From: JAFALK01 sp036500605
GTDB taxonomy: Bacteria > Pseudomonadota > Gammaproteobacteria > Burkholderiales > Burkholderiaceae_C
NCBI GenBank assembly: GCA_036500605.1
Contig: DASYBU010000015.1
Coordinates: 40,129-104,128 of the forward strand
DNA length: 64,000 bases
Reading direction: 5' to 3'
Shown here one piece after another: positions 32,441-40,707 of this stretch; the first letter of the stretch is position 1, and every line of letters starts with the position of its first letter. The notes under the pieces were generated by a model, which saw nothing but the letters and a program-made list of their open reading frames with translations, did not search any database and was not told where the DNA came from. Position numbers and translations under genes: made by a program.

Positions 32441-33751
32441 ATGACACCGTCCGACGTCAAAGCAACCCTGTCGTTCTCCGACGGCAGCCCGCAGATGGAT
32501 CTGCCGATCTACAAGGGCTCCGTGGGCCCGGAAGTGATCGACATCCGCAAGCTCTACGCCCAGACTGGCAAGTTCACGTACGACCCGGGCTTCCTGTCCA
32601 CGGCCTCGTGCAACTCGACCATCACCTACATCGATGGCGACAAGGGCGAACTGCTGTATCGCGGCTACCCGATCGAGCAGTTGGCCACCAACTGCGACTA
32701 CCTCGAAACCTGCCACCTGCTGCTCTACGGAGAGCTGCCGAACGCAGCTGAGAAGGCCAACTTCGTGGACCGCGTGACGCACCACACGATGGTCAACGAG
32801 CAGATGCAGTTCTTCCTGCGTGGCTTCCGCCGCGATGCGCATCCGATGGCCGTGATGACGGGCCTGGTCGGCGCGATGTCGTCCTTCTATCACGACAGCA
32901 CCGACATCAATAACCCCGAGCACCGCGAGATCGCGGCGATCCGCCTGATCGCCAAGATGCCCACGCTGGTCTCGATGGCCTACAAGTACACGATCGGCCA
33001 GCCCTACATCTATCCGCAGAACGACCTGAGCTACGCCGGCAACTTCATGCGCATGATGTTCGCCACGCCGTGCGAGGACTACAAGCCGAACGACGTGCTG
33101 GTCCGCGCGATGGACCGCATCTTCATCCTGCACGCTGACCACGAGCAGAACGCTTCGACCTCGACCGTGCGCCTGTGCGGCTCCTCGGGCACGAACCCGT
33201 TTGCAGCCATCGCCGCCGGCGTGGCCTGTCTGTGGGGCCCCGCTCACGGCGGCGCCAACGAAGCCGCGCTGAACATGCTCGGCGACATCCAGAAGCAAGG
33301 CGGCGTGGCCAAGATCGGCGAGTTCATCAAGCAGGTCAAGGACAAGAACAGCACCGTCAAGCTGATGGGCTTCGGTCACCGCGTCTACAAGAACTACGAC
33401 CCGCGCGCCAAGCTGATGCGCGAGACGTGCCACGAAGTGCTGAACGAACTGGGCCTGCACAACGACCCGCTGTTCGAGCTGGCCATGACGCTGGAAAAGA
33501 TTGCGCTCGAAGACGAATACTTCGTCGCCCGCAAGCTCTACCCGAACGTCGACTTCTACTCGGGCATCGTGCAACGCGCCATCGGCATCCCGGTGCCGTT
33601 GTTCACGGCGATCTTCGCCCTGGCCCGCACGGTCGGCTGGATCGCCCAGCTGAACGAAATGATCGGCGACCCGGAGTACAAGATCGGCCGTCCGCGTCAG
33701 CTGTTCGTCGGTGCCACGCCGCGTGATGTGAAGCCGATCGCTCAGCGCTGA
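32441..33751 (+). CDS. gltA: Citrate synthase (type II)
   Basis: A 436-residue citrate synthase joining oxaloacetate and acetyl-CoA. ATG 32441 is preceded by AGAAGGAAG; the frame upstream has no comparable site. Catalytic elements are the His in WGPAHGGANEAALNML, the His in GFGHRVYKNYDPRAK and the Asp region DFYSGIVQRAIGI. The long N-terminal beta region (PIYKGSVGPEVIDIRKLYAQ) marks the hexameric, NADH-sensitive type II enzyme. It is last in the sdh cluster and followed by a strong terminator. Confidence 0.96.
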   Translation: MTPSDVKATLSFSDGSPQMDLPIYKGSVGPEVIDIRKLYAQTGKFTYDPGFLSTASCNSTITYIDGDKGELLYRGYPIEQLATNCDYLETCHLLLYGELPNAAEKANFVDRVTHHTMVNEQMQFFLRGFRRDAHPMAVMTGLVGAMSSFYHDSTDINNPEHREIAAIRLIAKMPTLVSMAYKYTIGQPYIYPQNDLSYAGNFMRMMFATPCEDYKPNDVLVRAMDRIFILHADHEQNASTSTVRLCGSSGTNPFAAIAAGVACLWGPAHGGANEAALNMLGDIQKQGGVAKIGEFIKQVKDKNSTVKLMGFGHRVYKNYDPRAKLMRETCHEVLNELGLHNDPLFELAMTLEKIALEDEYFVARKLYPNVDFYSGIVQRAIGIPVPLFTAIFALARTVGWIAQLNEMIGDPEYKIGRPRQLFVGATPRDVKPIAQR

Positions 33752-33808
33752 TCGGCGCTGATCAGCGCTGAGCTCTGCTCCCTCAGCGTTCGCGCTGAAT
33801 GAATAGAC

Positions 33809-33846
33809 AAGCCCCGCAATGTCGACATTGCGGGGCTTTTGTTTTT
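33809..33846 (+). terminator. Intrinsic terminator of the sdh-gltA operon
   Basis: Perfect 30-base palindrome: arm AAGCCCCGCAATGTC at 33809-33823 and its exact complement at 33824-33838, followed by TTTTGTTTTT-like sequence. It lies 58 bases after the gltA stop and could also slow transcription of the convergent PEP-CTERM gene. Confidence 0.92.
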
Positions 33847-33862
33847 CTGGAGCCGGCTTGCG

Positions 33863-34537
33863 TCAGACCGCCTTGCGGCGGCGTGCCACTGCCACCAGCG
33901 CGGCCAGGCCCAGCGCCATCAGCGCGTAGCTCGAAGGCTCGGGCACCGCCGCAATCGCGCGGATCGTGATGACGGGAACGTCGAAGGTCGCGGCCACGTA
34001 GCCGCCCTGGAGTTGCATGTCCATCTGGTAGACGGAGAGGTTCTGCGGCCCCAGCGTGCCGACGGCATCGGCGATGTCCAGCGACTTGAACTGGTTGCCA
34101 CCCGACCAGGTCTGGTGATAGTTGAAGCTGTAGCCCTGGCTCAGCCCGGGCACGGTGGCCGAGAAGTCGCTGTCATAGTCCACGTTGTCGCCCAGGAAGA
34201 CGCCATCCACGCGCGGATCGTTGTTGCGCAGGACGAAGTAGGTGGGCGTGGACATTGTCACGGCGATGTCTACACCGTTGGCATTCAGGTTGAACGACGC
34301 AGGATCGATCACATAGCCGCGTGTCGGGTACAGGGCCGAGTTCAGATAGTTGCCGGAGTCGACGGTGAAGCTCATGACCACAGGCGAGCCCAAGGGCATC
34401 ACGCCGGAAATGCCCGTAGCGCGGTCGGTCTCGACGACGGAGGAGGTCATCTGGACCAGATAGCTGTCGGCATGGGCCAGGGCCGGAGCGAGAACGGCTG
34501 CGGCCAGCGTGAGGGAGCGAAGGAGAGGGAAAGACAT
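33863..34537 (-). CDS. PEP-CTERM exported protein (paralog A)
   Basis: A 224-residue protein: signal peptide (MSFPLLRSLTLAAAVLAPA, then LAHA), a beta-rich mature domain with RGYVIDPASFNLNANG and ADAVGTLG segments, and a C-terminal sorting signal VPEPSSYALMALGLAALVAV followed by ARRRKAV. PEP-CTERM tails are recognised by exosortase and mark proteins bound for the surface or biofilm matrix. AAGGA lies seven bases upstream of the ATG. It is clearly related to the next gene (shared N-terminus, DSGN..., RGYVIDP..., SLDIADAVG), so the pair arose by tandem duplication. No exosortase gene lies in the window. Confidence 0.88.
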   Translation of the reverse strand: MSFPLLRSLTLAAAVLAPALAHADSYLVQMTSSVVETDRATGISGVMPLGSPVVMSFTVDSGNYLNSALYPTRGYVIDPASFNLNANGVDIAVTMSTPTYFVLRNNDPRVDGVFLGDNVDYDSDFSATVPGLSQGYSFNYHQTWSGGNQFKSLDIADAVGTLGPQNLSVYQMDMQLQGGYVAATFDVPVITIRAIAAVPEPSSYALMALGLAALVAVARRRKAV

Positions 34538-34566
34538 CAGGAATCCTTGGGGGACCGGTTGCAGAA

Positions 34567-34597
34567 GAGCCCCGTCATGCGAGGCATGGCGGGGCTC
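34567..34597 (-). terminator. Stem-loop between the two PEP-CTERM genes
   Basis: 14-bp stem GAGCCCCGTCATGC (34567-34580) with GCATGGCGGGGCTC (34584-34597), one G-U pair, three-base loop. It is 20 bases downstream of paralog B on the minus strand; only a short TTCT follows, so termination may be partial. Confidence 0.6.
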
Positions 34598-34616
34598 AAG
34601 GGAGCGGAAGGGACGA

Positions 34617-35285
34617 TCAGTCAGCGCGGCGGCGGCGGGCCACGCCGACCAGGGCCACCAGGCCCAGGGCCATCATTCCGTAGGTGGCGGGTTCCGGCAC
34701 CGGCGTGATGTCGGTGATCATGACTCGGCCGGGGTTGAAGGTCACGCCCGAACCTCTGGACATCAGATCGAACTGGTACGAGCCCAGACCTGTTGACGTG
34801 TGAACGCCCACGGCGTCGGCGATATCGAGCGAGCCGATCTGCAGGCCGTCGCTCCAGGAGATGCCGTAGGTGAGGGTGAAGGCGTCGGTCGAGCCGTCAA
34901 CCGTGGCGGCGAAGCCGCTGGAGCCGCTCGTCGAATTGCCCAGGAAGAAGCTGTCGGCCTTGGGTGCGTTGTTGCGCATGCCGAAGTAGCTCGGGTCGGG
35001 CGTCGTCAGGTGGACTTGCGTGCCGTTGGACTCCATGTAGACCGAGGACGGATCGATCACGTAGCCGCGGGCGGGGCTGACCGTCGAATCACTGAAGTTG
35101 CCCGAGTCGACGTTGAAGACCAGCACTGCGACGGAGCCCGTCGGCATGATGCCGGCGAGCGAGGACGACGCGGAGACATCGGCGATGCTCGTGTTGATGC
35201 GGACCTGGTAGACGTCGGCGTGCGCCAGTGCCGGCAGCAGGACTGCTGCGGCCAAGGCGATGGAACGAACGATGGGGTACTGCAT
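34617..35285 (-). CDS. PEP-CTERM exported protein (paralog B)
   Basis: A 222-residue paralog of the downstream gene: signal peptide (MQYPIVRSIALAAAVLLPA, then LAHA), mature domain with VDSGNFSDSTVSPARGYVID and SLDIADAVG, and C-terminal VPEPATYGMMALGLVALVGV followed by ARRRRAD. AGGAG precedes the ATG. Both copies keep intact sorting signals, so both are probably functional substrates of an exosortase encoded elsewhere. The mature domain belongs to no family I can name. Confidence 0.88.
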   Translation of the reverse strand: MQYPIVRSIALAAAVLLPALAHADVYQVRINTSIADVSASSSLAGIMPTGSVAVLVFNVDSGNFSDSTVSPARGYVIDPSSVYMESNGTQVHLTTPDPSYFGMRNNAPKADSFFLGNSTSGSSGFAATVDGSTDAFTLTYGISWSDGLQIGSLDIADAVGVHTSTGLGSYQFDLMSRGSGVTFNPGRVMITDITPVPEPATYGMMALGLVALVGVARRRRAD

Positions 35286-35489
35286 GAAGAGACTCCTAGC
35301 GCTGTCGCGCTTTCTTGTTGAGGGAGCTCGATTGTTTCCAGCAACAAAACTTCAACATACTGGTGGAACTCCCTGTGTCTGTAGCGGCTTCGAGCGACCC
35401 ATGTGGTCATGCCCTAGCGCACGCTAGCTATTGAGGTTCGCCGGGCGCCGTACGATTCGTGCGTTAGGGATTGCTGAACAAGGCGGGGC

Positions 35490-36002
35490 ATGCATTCGTT
35501 TTCGGTGGTGGTGATGGGCGTTGCGGGCTGCGGCAAGTCCAGCCTGGGGCGCGAGGTGGCCGCGAAGCTCGGCTGGCCGATGGTCGAAGGCGACGACTTT
35601 CATGGCCCCGAGAACAAGGCCTTGATGGCGGCCGGCACGCCGCTGACCGATGCGAACCGCGCGGGCTGGCTCGACACCCTGGCGGCAGAGCTCGGGCGAT
35701 ACCCAGGCGGCGTCGTGCTCAGTTGCTCGGCGCTGAAGCAGCGTTACCGCGATCAGCTGCGTGCGGCTTCAACGGGCCTGCGCTTTGTCTATCTCGAACT
35801 TTCGCCCGAAGCTGCGCTGGCTCGGGTGAGCGGGCGCGGCGGCGGGCACTTCTTCCCGGCCGCGCTTGTGGCCAGCCAGTTCGAAGGCTTGGAGACGCCC
35901 GCTGCAGAGCGCGGCGTGTTGTGCCTCGATGCGACGCTGAGCCTCGATGCGCTGCTTGAAGCGGCGCTGGACTGGATCCATCACGAGCGCAGTCCGCGCT
36001 GA
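35490..36002 (+). CDS. gntK: Gluconokinase
   Basis: A 170-residue P-loop kinase: Walker A GVAGCGKSSLG (about 10-20), substrate loop EGDDFHGPENKALMAAGTPL, TDANRAGWLD and CSALKQRYRDQLR, LELSPEAALARVSGRGGGHF for the lid, and D in LCLDA. It phosphorylates D-gluconate to 6-phosphogluconate for the Entner-Doudoroff or pentose-phosphate route. No other gluconate gene is adjacent. Length and motifs are standard for the family. Confidence 0.92.
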   Translation: MHSFSVVVMGVAGCGKSSLGREVAAKLGWPMVEGDDFHGPENKALMAAGTPLTDANRAGWLDTLAAELGRYPGGVVLSCSALKQRYRDQLRAASTGLRFVYLELSPEAALARVSGRGGGHFFPAALVASQFEGLETPAAERGVLCLDATLSLDALLEAALDWIHHERSPR

Positions 36003-36116
36003 TCGCGTCGATTGATCGCGCTGCCGTGAGGCTAATCGTCTACTTCAACGCACTTTTAGGGGCAGCAGGGCCCAGGATTCATGCGGCCCTGAGCGTGTTT
36101 CAGCGATGATCGCGCC

Positions 36117-37406
36117 ATGCCCGAGCCCACCGTGAGCCTCGCCAGCAGTACCCCCACCACCGGTCTGATCCTGACCGGCGGCGGTGCGCGCGCGGCCTAC
36201 CAGGTCGGTGTGCTGGCCGCGCTGGCGCAGTTGCGCCGCGATGCCGGCATCACCAGCGGCAATCCTTTCCCGATCATCGCCGGCACGTCGGCGGGCGCCA
36301 TCAATGCGGCCACGCTGGCCTGCCAGTCCGATGACTTCGATGCGGCGGTGGACGGCCTCGTCTACATCTGGCAGAACATCCACGTCGACCAGGTCTATGC
36401 CGCCGATGCCTTCGGCGTGGTGCGCACCGGCGCGCGCTGGCTGACGATGATGAGCATGGGCTGGGCGATCGCGCGCTGGCGCCGCTCCAAGCCCAAGAGC
36501 CTGCTCGACAACGCGCCGCTGGGCGAGCTGCTGCGCCGCTGGGTCAAGATTGAGCGCTTGCAGAAGATGCTGGAGCAGGGGCACATGCAGGCGCTGGCGA
36601 TCAGCGGCTCAAGCTACACCTCGGGCCAGCATGTGACCTTCTATCAGACCGAAAAGGACATCGCGCCGTGGCTGCGCTCGCAGCGCCTGGCGGTGCGCAC
36701 GAAGTTGTCGGTCGAGCATCTGATGGCCTCGTCGGCGATTCCCTTCATCTTCCCGGCCGAGTTGCTGGACCTCGACGGCAGCCCCGAATGGTTTGGCGAC
36801 GGCTCGATGCGCCAGAGCGCGCCGATCTCGCCGGCCGTGCACCTGGGCGCTGACCGCGTGCTCGTGATCGGCGCGGGCCGCATGCATGAGCCGCCGGGGC
36901 GCCGTACCACGGCGGTCGGCGGCCATCCGACGATGGCGCAGATCGCCGGCCATGCGCTCTCCAACATCTTTCTGGATGCGCTCGCCGTGGACGTGGAGCG
37001 CCTGCAGCGCGTCAACAAGACGCTGGCGCTGCTGTCGCCAGAGATCCTGGCCAAGTCGCAGCTGCGGCCCATCGACGTGCTGGTGATCGCGCCAACGCGC
37101 CGCCTCGACGATCTGGCCGGCGAGCACCTGGGCAGCCTGCCCGCGCCGATCCGCGCCATGCTGCGCGGCGCCGGCGTGGCCGGCCAGGGCAAGTCCGCCA
37201 GCGGCTCGGCGCTCACCAGCTATCTGCTGTTCGAGCCCTCGTTCACCAACGAGCTGATCAACCTCGGCATGAGCGACACGCTCGCCCGCCGTGCGGAAGT
37301 GCAGGCCTTCTTCGGCTGGCCGGCTGAGTCGCCGAATGTGGTGCCGGCGGCGATGCGCAGGCGTCAGGCGGGGTTTGCGCAGAGCAGCCTGACGGCCGCG
37401 GTTTGA
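36117..37406 (+). CDS. Patatin-like phospholipase family protein
   Basis: A 429-residue patatin-fold lipase. The oxyanion loop GGGARAAYQVGVLAAL is at about residues 21-36, the nucleophile elbow GTSAGAINAATLAC has its Ser near 63, and the catalytic Asp lies in FGDGSMRQ near residue 223. The C-terminal half has no motif I recognise. No signal peptide is visible, so it is probably cytoplasmic or membrane-peripheral; related proteins act in phospholipid or lysophospholipid turnover. The stop TGA abuts the stop of the convergent antitoxin gene (TGATCA). Confidence 0.85.
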   Translation: MPEPTVSLASSTPTTGLILTGGGARAAYQVGVLAALAQLRRDAGITSGNPFPIIAGTSAGAINAATLACQSDDFDAAVDGLVYIWQNIHVDQVYAADAFGVVRTGARWLTMMSMGWAIARWRRSKPKSLLDNAPLGELLRRWVKIERLQKMLEQGHMQALAISGSSYTSGQHVTFYQTEKDIAPWLRSQRLAVRTKLSVEHLMASSAIPFIFPAELLDLDGSPEWFGDGSMRQSAPISPAVHLGADRVLVIGAGRMHEPPGRRTTAVGGHPTMAQIAGHALSNIFLDALAVDVERLQRVNKTLALLSPEILAKSQLRPIDVLVIAPTRRLDDLAGEHLGSLPAPIRAMLRGAGVAGQGKSASGSALTSYLLFEPSFTNELINLGMSDTLARRAEVQAFFGWPAESPNVVPAAMRRRQAGFAQSSLTAAV

Positions 37407-37805
37407 TCAAGCGGCTTCGGCGTGCAGGCGTACGCCCAGCGCTTTCGCAACCTTGAGCACGGTTGCCAAGCTGGGGTTACCGTTTTCGCTGAGTGCGCGA
37501 TAGAGGCTTTCTCGGCTCAATCCTGTATCGCGTGCCACTTGCGCCATCCCCTTGGCTCGAGCAATGTCGCCGAGCGCGCGCGCGATGCCTGCTGCGTCAT
37601 CGGGCGCCTCCGTGAACCAGGCATCGAGATAGGCCGCCATTTCTTCCGGCGTGCGGAGCTGTTCGGCGACATCGTAGGGCACGGTCTTGGTTTTGCTCAT
37701 GGCATGAACGAGACGGTCAACGCGAACTTGAATGCGCGCGCGGACGGTCCTTTCCTTGAGGCTGTTGATCCACTCACGGTAAATCTCGGTCGTCTGTACA
37801 AGCAC
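37407..37805 (-). CDS. HigA-like addiction-module antitoxin, in frame with a toxin remnant
   Basis: The frame encodes 132 residues from a GTG at 37805. Residues 36-132 (ATG at 37700) are a complete XRE-type addiction-module antidote: VPYDVAEQLRTPEEMAAYLD, then the helix-turn-helix ARAKGMAQVARDTGLSRESL and the family-typical NGNPSLATVLKVAKALGVRL. Residues 1-35 match the beginning of the partner toxin family, so toxin start and antitoxin are now one frame. There is no good ribosome-binding site before ATG 37700, so the fusion may be the real product. The antitoxin half should still bind its operator. Confidence 0.75.
   Translation of the reverse strand: MLVQTTEIYREWINSLKERTVRARIQVRVDRLVHAMSKTKTVPYDVAEQLRTPEEMAAYLDAWFTEAPDDAAGIARALGDIARAKGMAQVARDTGLSRESLYRALSENGNPSLATVLKVAKALGVRLHAEAA
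37701..37805 (-). pseudogene. Remnant (about 35 codons) of a HigB/RelE-type addiction-module killer gene
   Basis: TTEIYREWINSLKERTVRAR followed by IQVRVDRLV is the N-terminal alpha-helical hairpin of the putative addiction-module killer family (PF05973-like), which normally continues for about 65 more residues containing the catalytic beta-sheet. Here the sequence passes straight into the antitoxin start, consistent with an in-frame internal deletion that removed the toxic part. Family assignment is from memory of the N-terminal pattern. Confidence 0.7.
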
Positions 37806-37814
37806 CTGTAAAAT

Positions 37815-37830
37815 GTAGCCTATGAGCTAC
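37815..37830. promoter_or_regulatory. Possible antitoxin operator
   Basis: Inverted repeat GTAGC (37815-37819) and GCTAC (37826-37830) with a 6-base spacer, ten bases upstream of the toxin-remnant start. Addiction-module antitoxins of this type repress their own promoter at such palindromes. Confidence 0.4.
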
Positions 37831-37871
37831 GCTTATCAAGCGACGAGACTGCTTCAATTGACCCGTCCCGG

Positions 37872-39065
37872 CTAACGCGCAATCCGCACGGTGGCCCGCA
37901 GGCCGCCTTCCGCGCGGTTGCTCAAGCCGAGTGTGCCGCCCTGGGCCTGGATCAGTTCCCGCGCGATGTAGAGGCCGAGTCCGGCGCCGCCGGTGTCGCG
38001 GCTGCGTGAGGATTCGAGGCGGTAGAAGGGCTGGAAGACCGCTTCCAGCTGTTCGGCCGGAATGCCGGGGCCGCTGTCGTCGATGAAGACGAGCAGGCCA
38101 TCGCCATCGCCATCGACTTCAAGATGGACATCGGCACGCTGGCCGTAACGCAAGGCGTTGGCGATCAGGTTGCCGAACACGCGGCGCAGCGCCACAGGCT
38201 GGATGCTGGCCACGGCAGCCTCGCCGCTGAACGTGACCTCATGGCCTTGCTCGGCCAGATCGTCCACCAGGGCCAGCAGCAGGGCGCTGACGTCGGTGTT
38301 CTGGCGCGGCTCGTGATTGCCCGAAAAGTCATTGCGGAACAGCTCAAGCGCGCTGTTGATCAGCGTGTTCATCTCGGCGATGTCGTTAACCGAGCGCTGA
38401 TGGGCGTCGGGCGGCAGGCCCACCGATTCGAGCCGCATGCGCAGGCGCGTGAGCGGTGTGCGCAGGTCATGCGAGAGCGCGGCCACGAGCAGGCTGCGCT
38501 CGCTGAACTGGCGCTTGAGCCGCGCCGCCATCGCGTTGAAGACGCGCGCCGTCTTGCGCAGCTCGCGCGTGCCTCGGGTCTCGTCGAGCTTGGGCGGTTC
38601 GCTGGCGGCGTTCTCGCCGAGCGCTTCAGAGGCTTGCGAGAGCCGCTCGATCGGCGCGGCCAGCCAGCGTGAGCCCCACCACGCGGCCAGCGCAATCACG
38701 AGCAGGCGCACGCCGTAGTCGAGCCAGACGAAGCCCGGCGGCATGACGCTGTCGGGCCCTTGCCCGTTCATGCCCTCGTTCATGTCCCTGTTCATGGGCA
38801 TCGGCGGCGGGCCGCCGTGCGGTGGTCCGTCGCGCATGTCTTCGTCGGGGGGCGGGCCCGGCGGATGCCCGGGACCCTGCCGGTCCGTCAGCTCCGGCGA
38901 AGGCGGCAGCGAGGGAAACACCGGCAGCCGCATCTGCTCCATCGGCTGGTGCCGAAAGTACACGAGCCAATCGACCGCAAAGGCAAGCACATGGCTGCCG
39001 ACCAGGGCCGCCCACATCAGCAGGAAGAGGCGCCGGCCGAGCGTGTCAGTGAACCAACGCATCAT
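37872..39065 (-). CDS. Sensor histidine kinase with a Pro/Met/His/Asp-rich periplasmic loop
   Basis: A 397-residue EnvZ/RstB-like kinase: TM1 (about 11-33), periplasmic loop (34-110), TM2 (about 117-134), HAMP (135-188), HisKA with phospho-His H199 in AALSHDLRTPLTRLR, and HATPase (NLIANALRYG, DSGPGIP, GGAGLGLYIA). The loop at about 64-110 is low-complexity and rich in Pro, Gly, Met, His and Asp (GHPPGPPPDEDMRDGPPHGG, then repeated Met-Asn and Asp-Met). This suggests a flexible metal- or cation-binding sensor, not a folded ligand domain. The first ATG shares a base with the regulator stop (TGATG). Signal is inferred only. Confidence 0.9.
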   Translation of the reverse strand: MMRWFTDTLGRRLFLLMWAALVGSHVLAFAVDWLVYFRHQPMEQMRLPVFPSLPPSPELTDRQGPGHPPGPPPDEDMRDGPPHGGPPPMPMNRDMNEGMNGQGPDSVMPPGFVWLDYGVRLLVIALAAWWGSRWLAAPIERLSQASEALGENAASEPPKLDETRGTRELRKTARVFNAMAARLKRQFSERSLLVAALSHDLRTPLTRLRMRLESVGLPPDAHQRSVNDIAEMNTLINSALELFRNDFSGNHEPRQNTDVSALLLALVDDLAEQGHEVTFSGEAAVASIQPVALRRVFGNLIANALRYGQRADVHLEVDGDGDGLLVFIDDSGPGIPAEQLEAVFQPFYRLESSRSRDTGGAGLGLYIARELIQAQGGTLGLSNRAEGGLRATVRIAR

Positions 39066-39775
39066 CAGCGAACGATCTGCGCGTCGAACAGATAGCCCTC
39101 GCCGCGCAAGGTGCGGATCAGGCGCGGATCGCGCGGCAGATCACCGAGCTTCTGGCGCAGGCGCGAGACGGACAGGTCGATGCTGCGGTCGTTCACGTCG
39201 ACGCCGGGGGCTCGCGTCAGCTCGATCAACTGCTCGCGACTGAGCACGCGGCCCGCATGGTTCACGAAGGCGGTGAGCAGGCGGAACTCGGCGTTGGAGA
39301 GCGGCATCACGACCTGCTCCGGCGAGACCAATTGGCGCAGGAGGCGGTCGAAACGCCAGCCCTGGAAGCTCACGCTGCGCTGGGGTTCTGCGTTGGCACT
39401 GGCACGCTCGCCCTTGTCCACGCGGCGGCGGATGGCGTTGATGCGCGCCACCAGCTCGCGCGGCTCGAAAGGCTTGCCGAGGTAGTCGTCGGCGCCCATC
39501 TCCAGGCCCAGCACCCGGCTGATCGGGTCGCCGTGCGCGGTCAGCATGATCACCGGCGTGCCCGAGCTCTGCTGCACCCACTGGCAGAGCTTGAGCCCGT
39601 CTTCATCGGGCAGCATCAGGTCGAGCACGACCACGTCAAAGCGCTCCTGCGCCATCGCGCGGCGCATCTCCGCACCGCCGCCGGCAACGCTCACGGTGAT
39701 GCCGAATTGCAGCAGGTAGTCCTTCAGAGATTCGCGGATTTCGCGGTCGTCGTCGACCACCAGGCAGTGCGTCAT
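39065..39775 (-). CDS. OmpR-family response regulator
   Basis: A 236-residue regulator with receiver (phospho-Asp D52 in VVVLDLMLPDEDG, acidic pair VDDDR, Lys in LGKPFEPRELVARI) and a C-terminal winged helix (about 140-232: LSNAEFRLLTAFVNHAGRVL, SREQLIELTR, DRSIDLSVSRLRQKLGD, IRTLRGEGYLF). It forms a two-component system with the overlapping kinase gene. ATG 39775 gives the standard receiver start; the frame continues upstream without a usable start. The target may include the adjacent dioxygenase-like gene, 59 bases upstream on the same strand. Confidence 0.93.
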   Translation of the reverse strand: MTHCLVVDDDREIRESLKDYLLQFGITVSVAGGGAEMRRAMAQERFDVVVLDLMLPDEDGLKLCQWVQQSSGTPVIMLTAHGDPISRVLGLEMGADDYLGKPFEPRELVARINAIRRRVDKGERASANAEPQRSVSFQGWRFDRLLRQLVSPEQVVMPLSNAEFRLLTAFVNHAGRVLSREQLIELTRAPGVDVNDRSIDLSVSRLRQKLGDLPRDPRLIRTLRGEGYLFDAQIVR

Positions 39776-39834
39776 GTGAGGGGCAGTGGATTGGATTTGG
39801 AGCCCTCCGCGAAGATACACCAAGGACGGCAGGC

Positions 39835-40707
39835 TCAAGCGGCCACGCCGACCGTCAGCGTGGCCGCGTAGCCGGCGCTTGGGCTGCCGGTCATGGTGGC
39901 GAGCTGGGTGCTGTAGCCGTCGCTGAAGACCATATCCGACGCAAAGCTCATCGACGCCAGATTGCCGACACTGGCGCTGTACGTGCTGCTGGAAGCGTAA
40001 GCCGCGGCGCAGACATCCGTCGGAAACGCGATCTGCGAGGTGCGCAGCGCCTTGGTGTAGACCGTGGCAGCCGAGGTGCTGGCGTAGACCTCGAAGTGGA
40101 TATGCGGCATGCGCCCCGAATAGCAGCCGGGGAAGATCGTCGTGAAGGTGACCTTGCCGTCGCTGCCGGTGGCCTGCACGCCGCGCAGGTAGTTCTCGGC
40201 TGTCACGCCGCTCGAATACATCGAGTAGCGGCCCTCGGCGTCGCAATGCCAGACATAGATCCCATAACCGCTCAAATCGGCGCATGAACCGTTGGTATTG
40301 AGCAGTTCGATGGTCAGCGTGAGCGGGATGCCAGTGGCGGTGCCACTGGCGCTGCCGATGCTGGAGCGGATGTCGCTGCGCACGATGCCTGTGAGCGCGA
40401 GCGCATTGGCAATCGAACCGTTGGCGGTGTTGGAGCCGTCGCCGGGGTAGGGGCCCGAGGTTTCCTCGGGAATGACGCTGCAGCTGCCGGTGGTGGTCGT
40501 TGTCGTGGTGGTCGTTGATCCCGTGCTGGAGGATGAGCCGGTGCTCGTGTCCGCAGTGCTGGTCCCGCCGCCGCAGCCGTGCAAGCCCAGCGCCGCCAGG
40601 CCGCCCGCGCCGGCCAGCCAGCCCAGCAGGCGCCGCCGTTGCGCAAGCTCGATCCTTGCCAGATCCTCGATCAATCCGCCGTCATGGTGCTCGTGGTGGT
40701 GATGCAT
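39835..40707 (-). CDS. Intradiol ring-cleavage dioxygenase-like lipoprotein
   Basis: A 290-residue exported protein. The N-terminus is His-rich (MHHHHEHHDGG), followed by a twin-Arg-like RRRLLGWLAGAGGLAALG segment and a Cys at residue 45 (GLHGC), so it is probably a Tat-type or lipid-anchored protein. A Ser/Thr linker (49-74) includes a run of nine Thr. The dioxygenase domain begins at PEETSGPYPGDG (compare the EGPYY motif of the family). Putative non-heme-iron ligands are the Tyr in YGIYVWHCDAEGRYSMY and the His pair in RMPHIHFEVYA. Such extracytoplasmic members are common but lack known substrates. It sits directly upstream of the two-component system on the same strand. Confidence 0.82.
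   Translation of the reverse strand: MHHHHEHHDGGLIEDLARIELAQRRRLLGWLAGAGGLAALGLHGCGGGTSTADTSTGSSSSTGSTTTTTTTTTGSCSVIPEETSGPYPGDGSNTANGSIANALALTGIVRSDIRSSIGSASGTATGIPLTLTIELLNTNGSCADLSGYGIYVWHCDAEGRYSMYSSGVTAENYLRGVQATGSDGKVTFTTIFPGCYSGRMPHIHFEVYASTSAATVYTKALRTSQIAFPTDVCAAAYASSSTYSASVGNLASMSFASDMVFSDGYSTQLATMTGSPSAGYAATLTVGVAA

Noticed and set aside
40485..40530. Short tandem GTT/GGT-like repeat inside the dioxygenase-like gene
   Set aside because: It encodes the run of nine Thr in the linker of the lipoprotein, a common low-complexity linker, not a separate repeat element, though it might be length-variable.
40676..40707. His-rich start of the dioxygenase-like protein resembling an artificial His tag
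   Set aside because: It is interrupted by Glu and Asp, continues naturally into an export signal, and sits in native genomic context.
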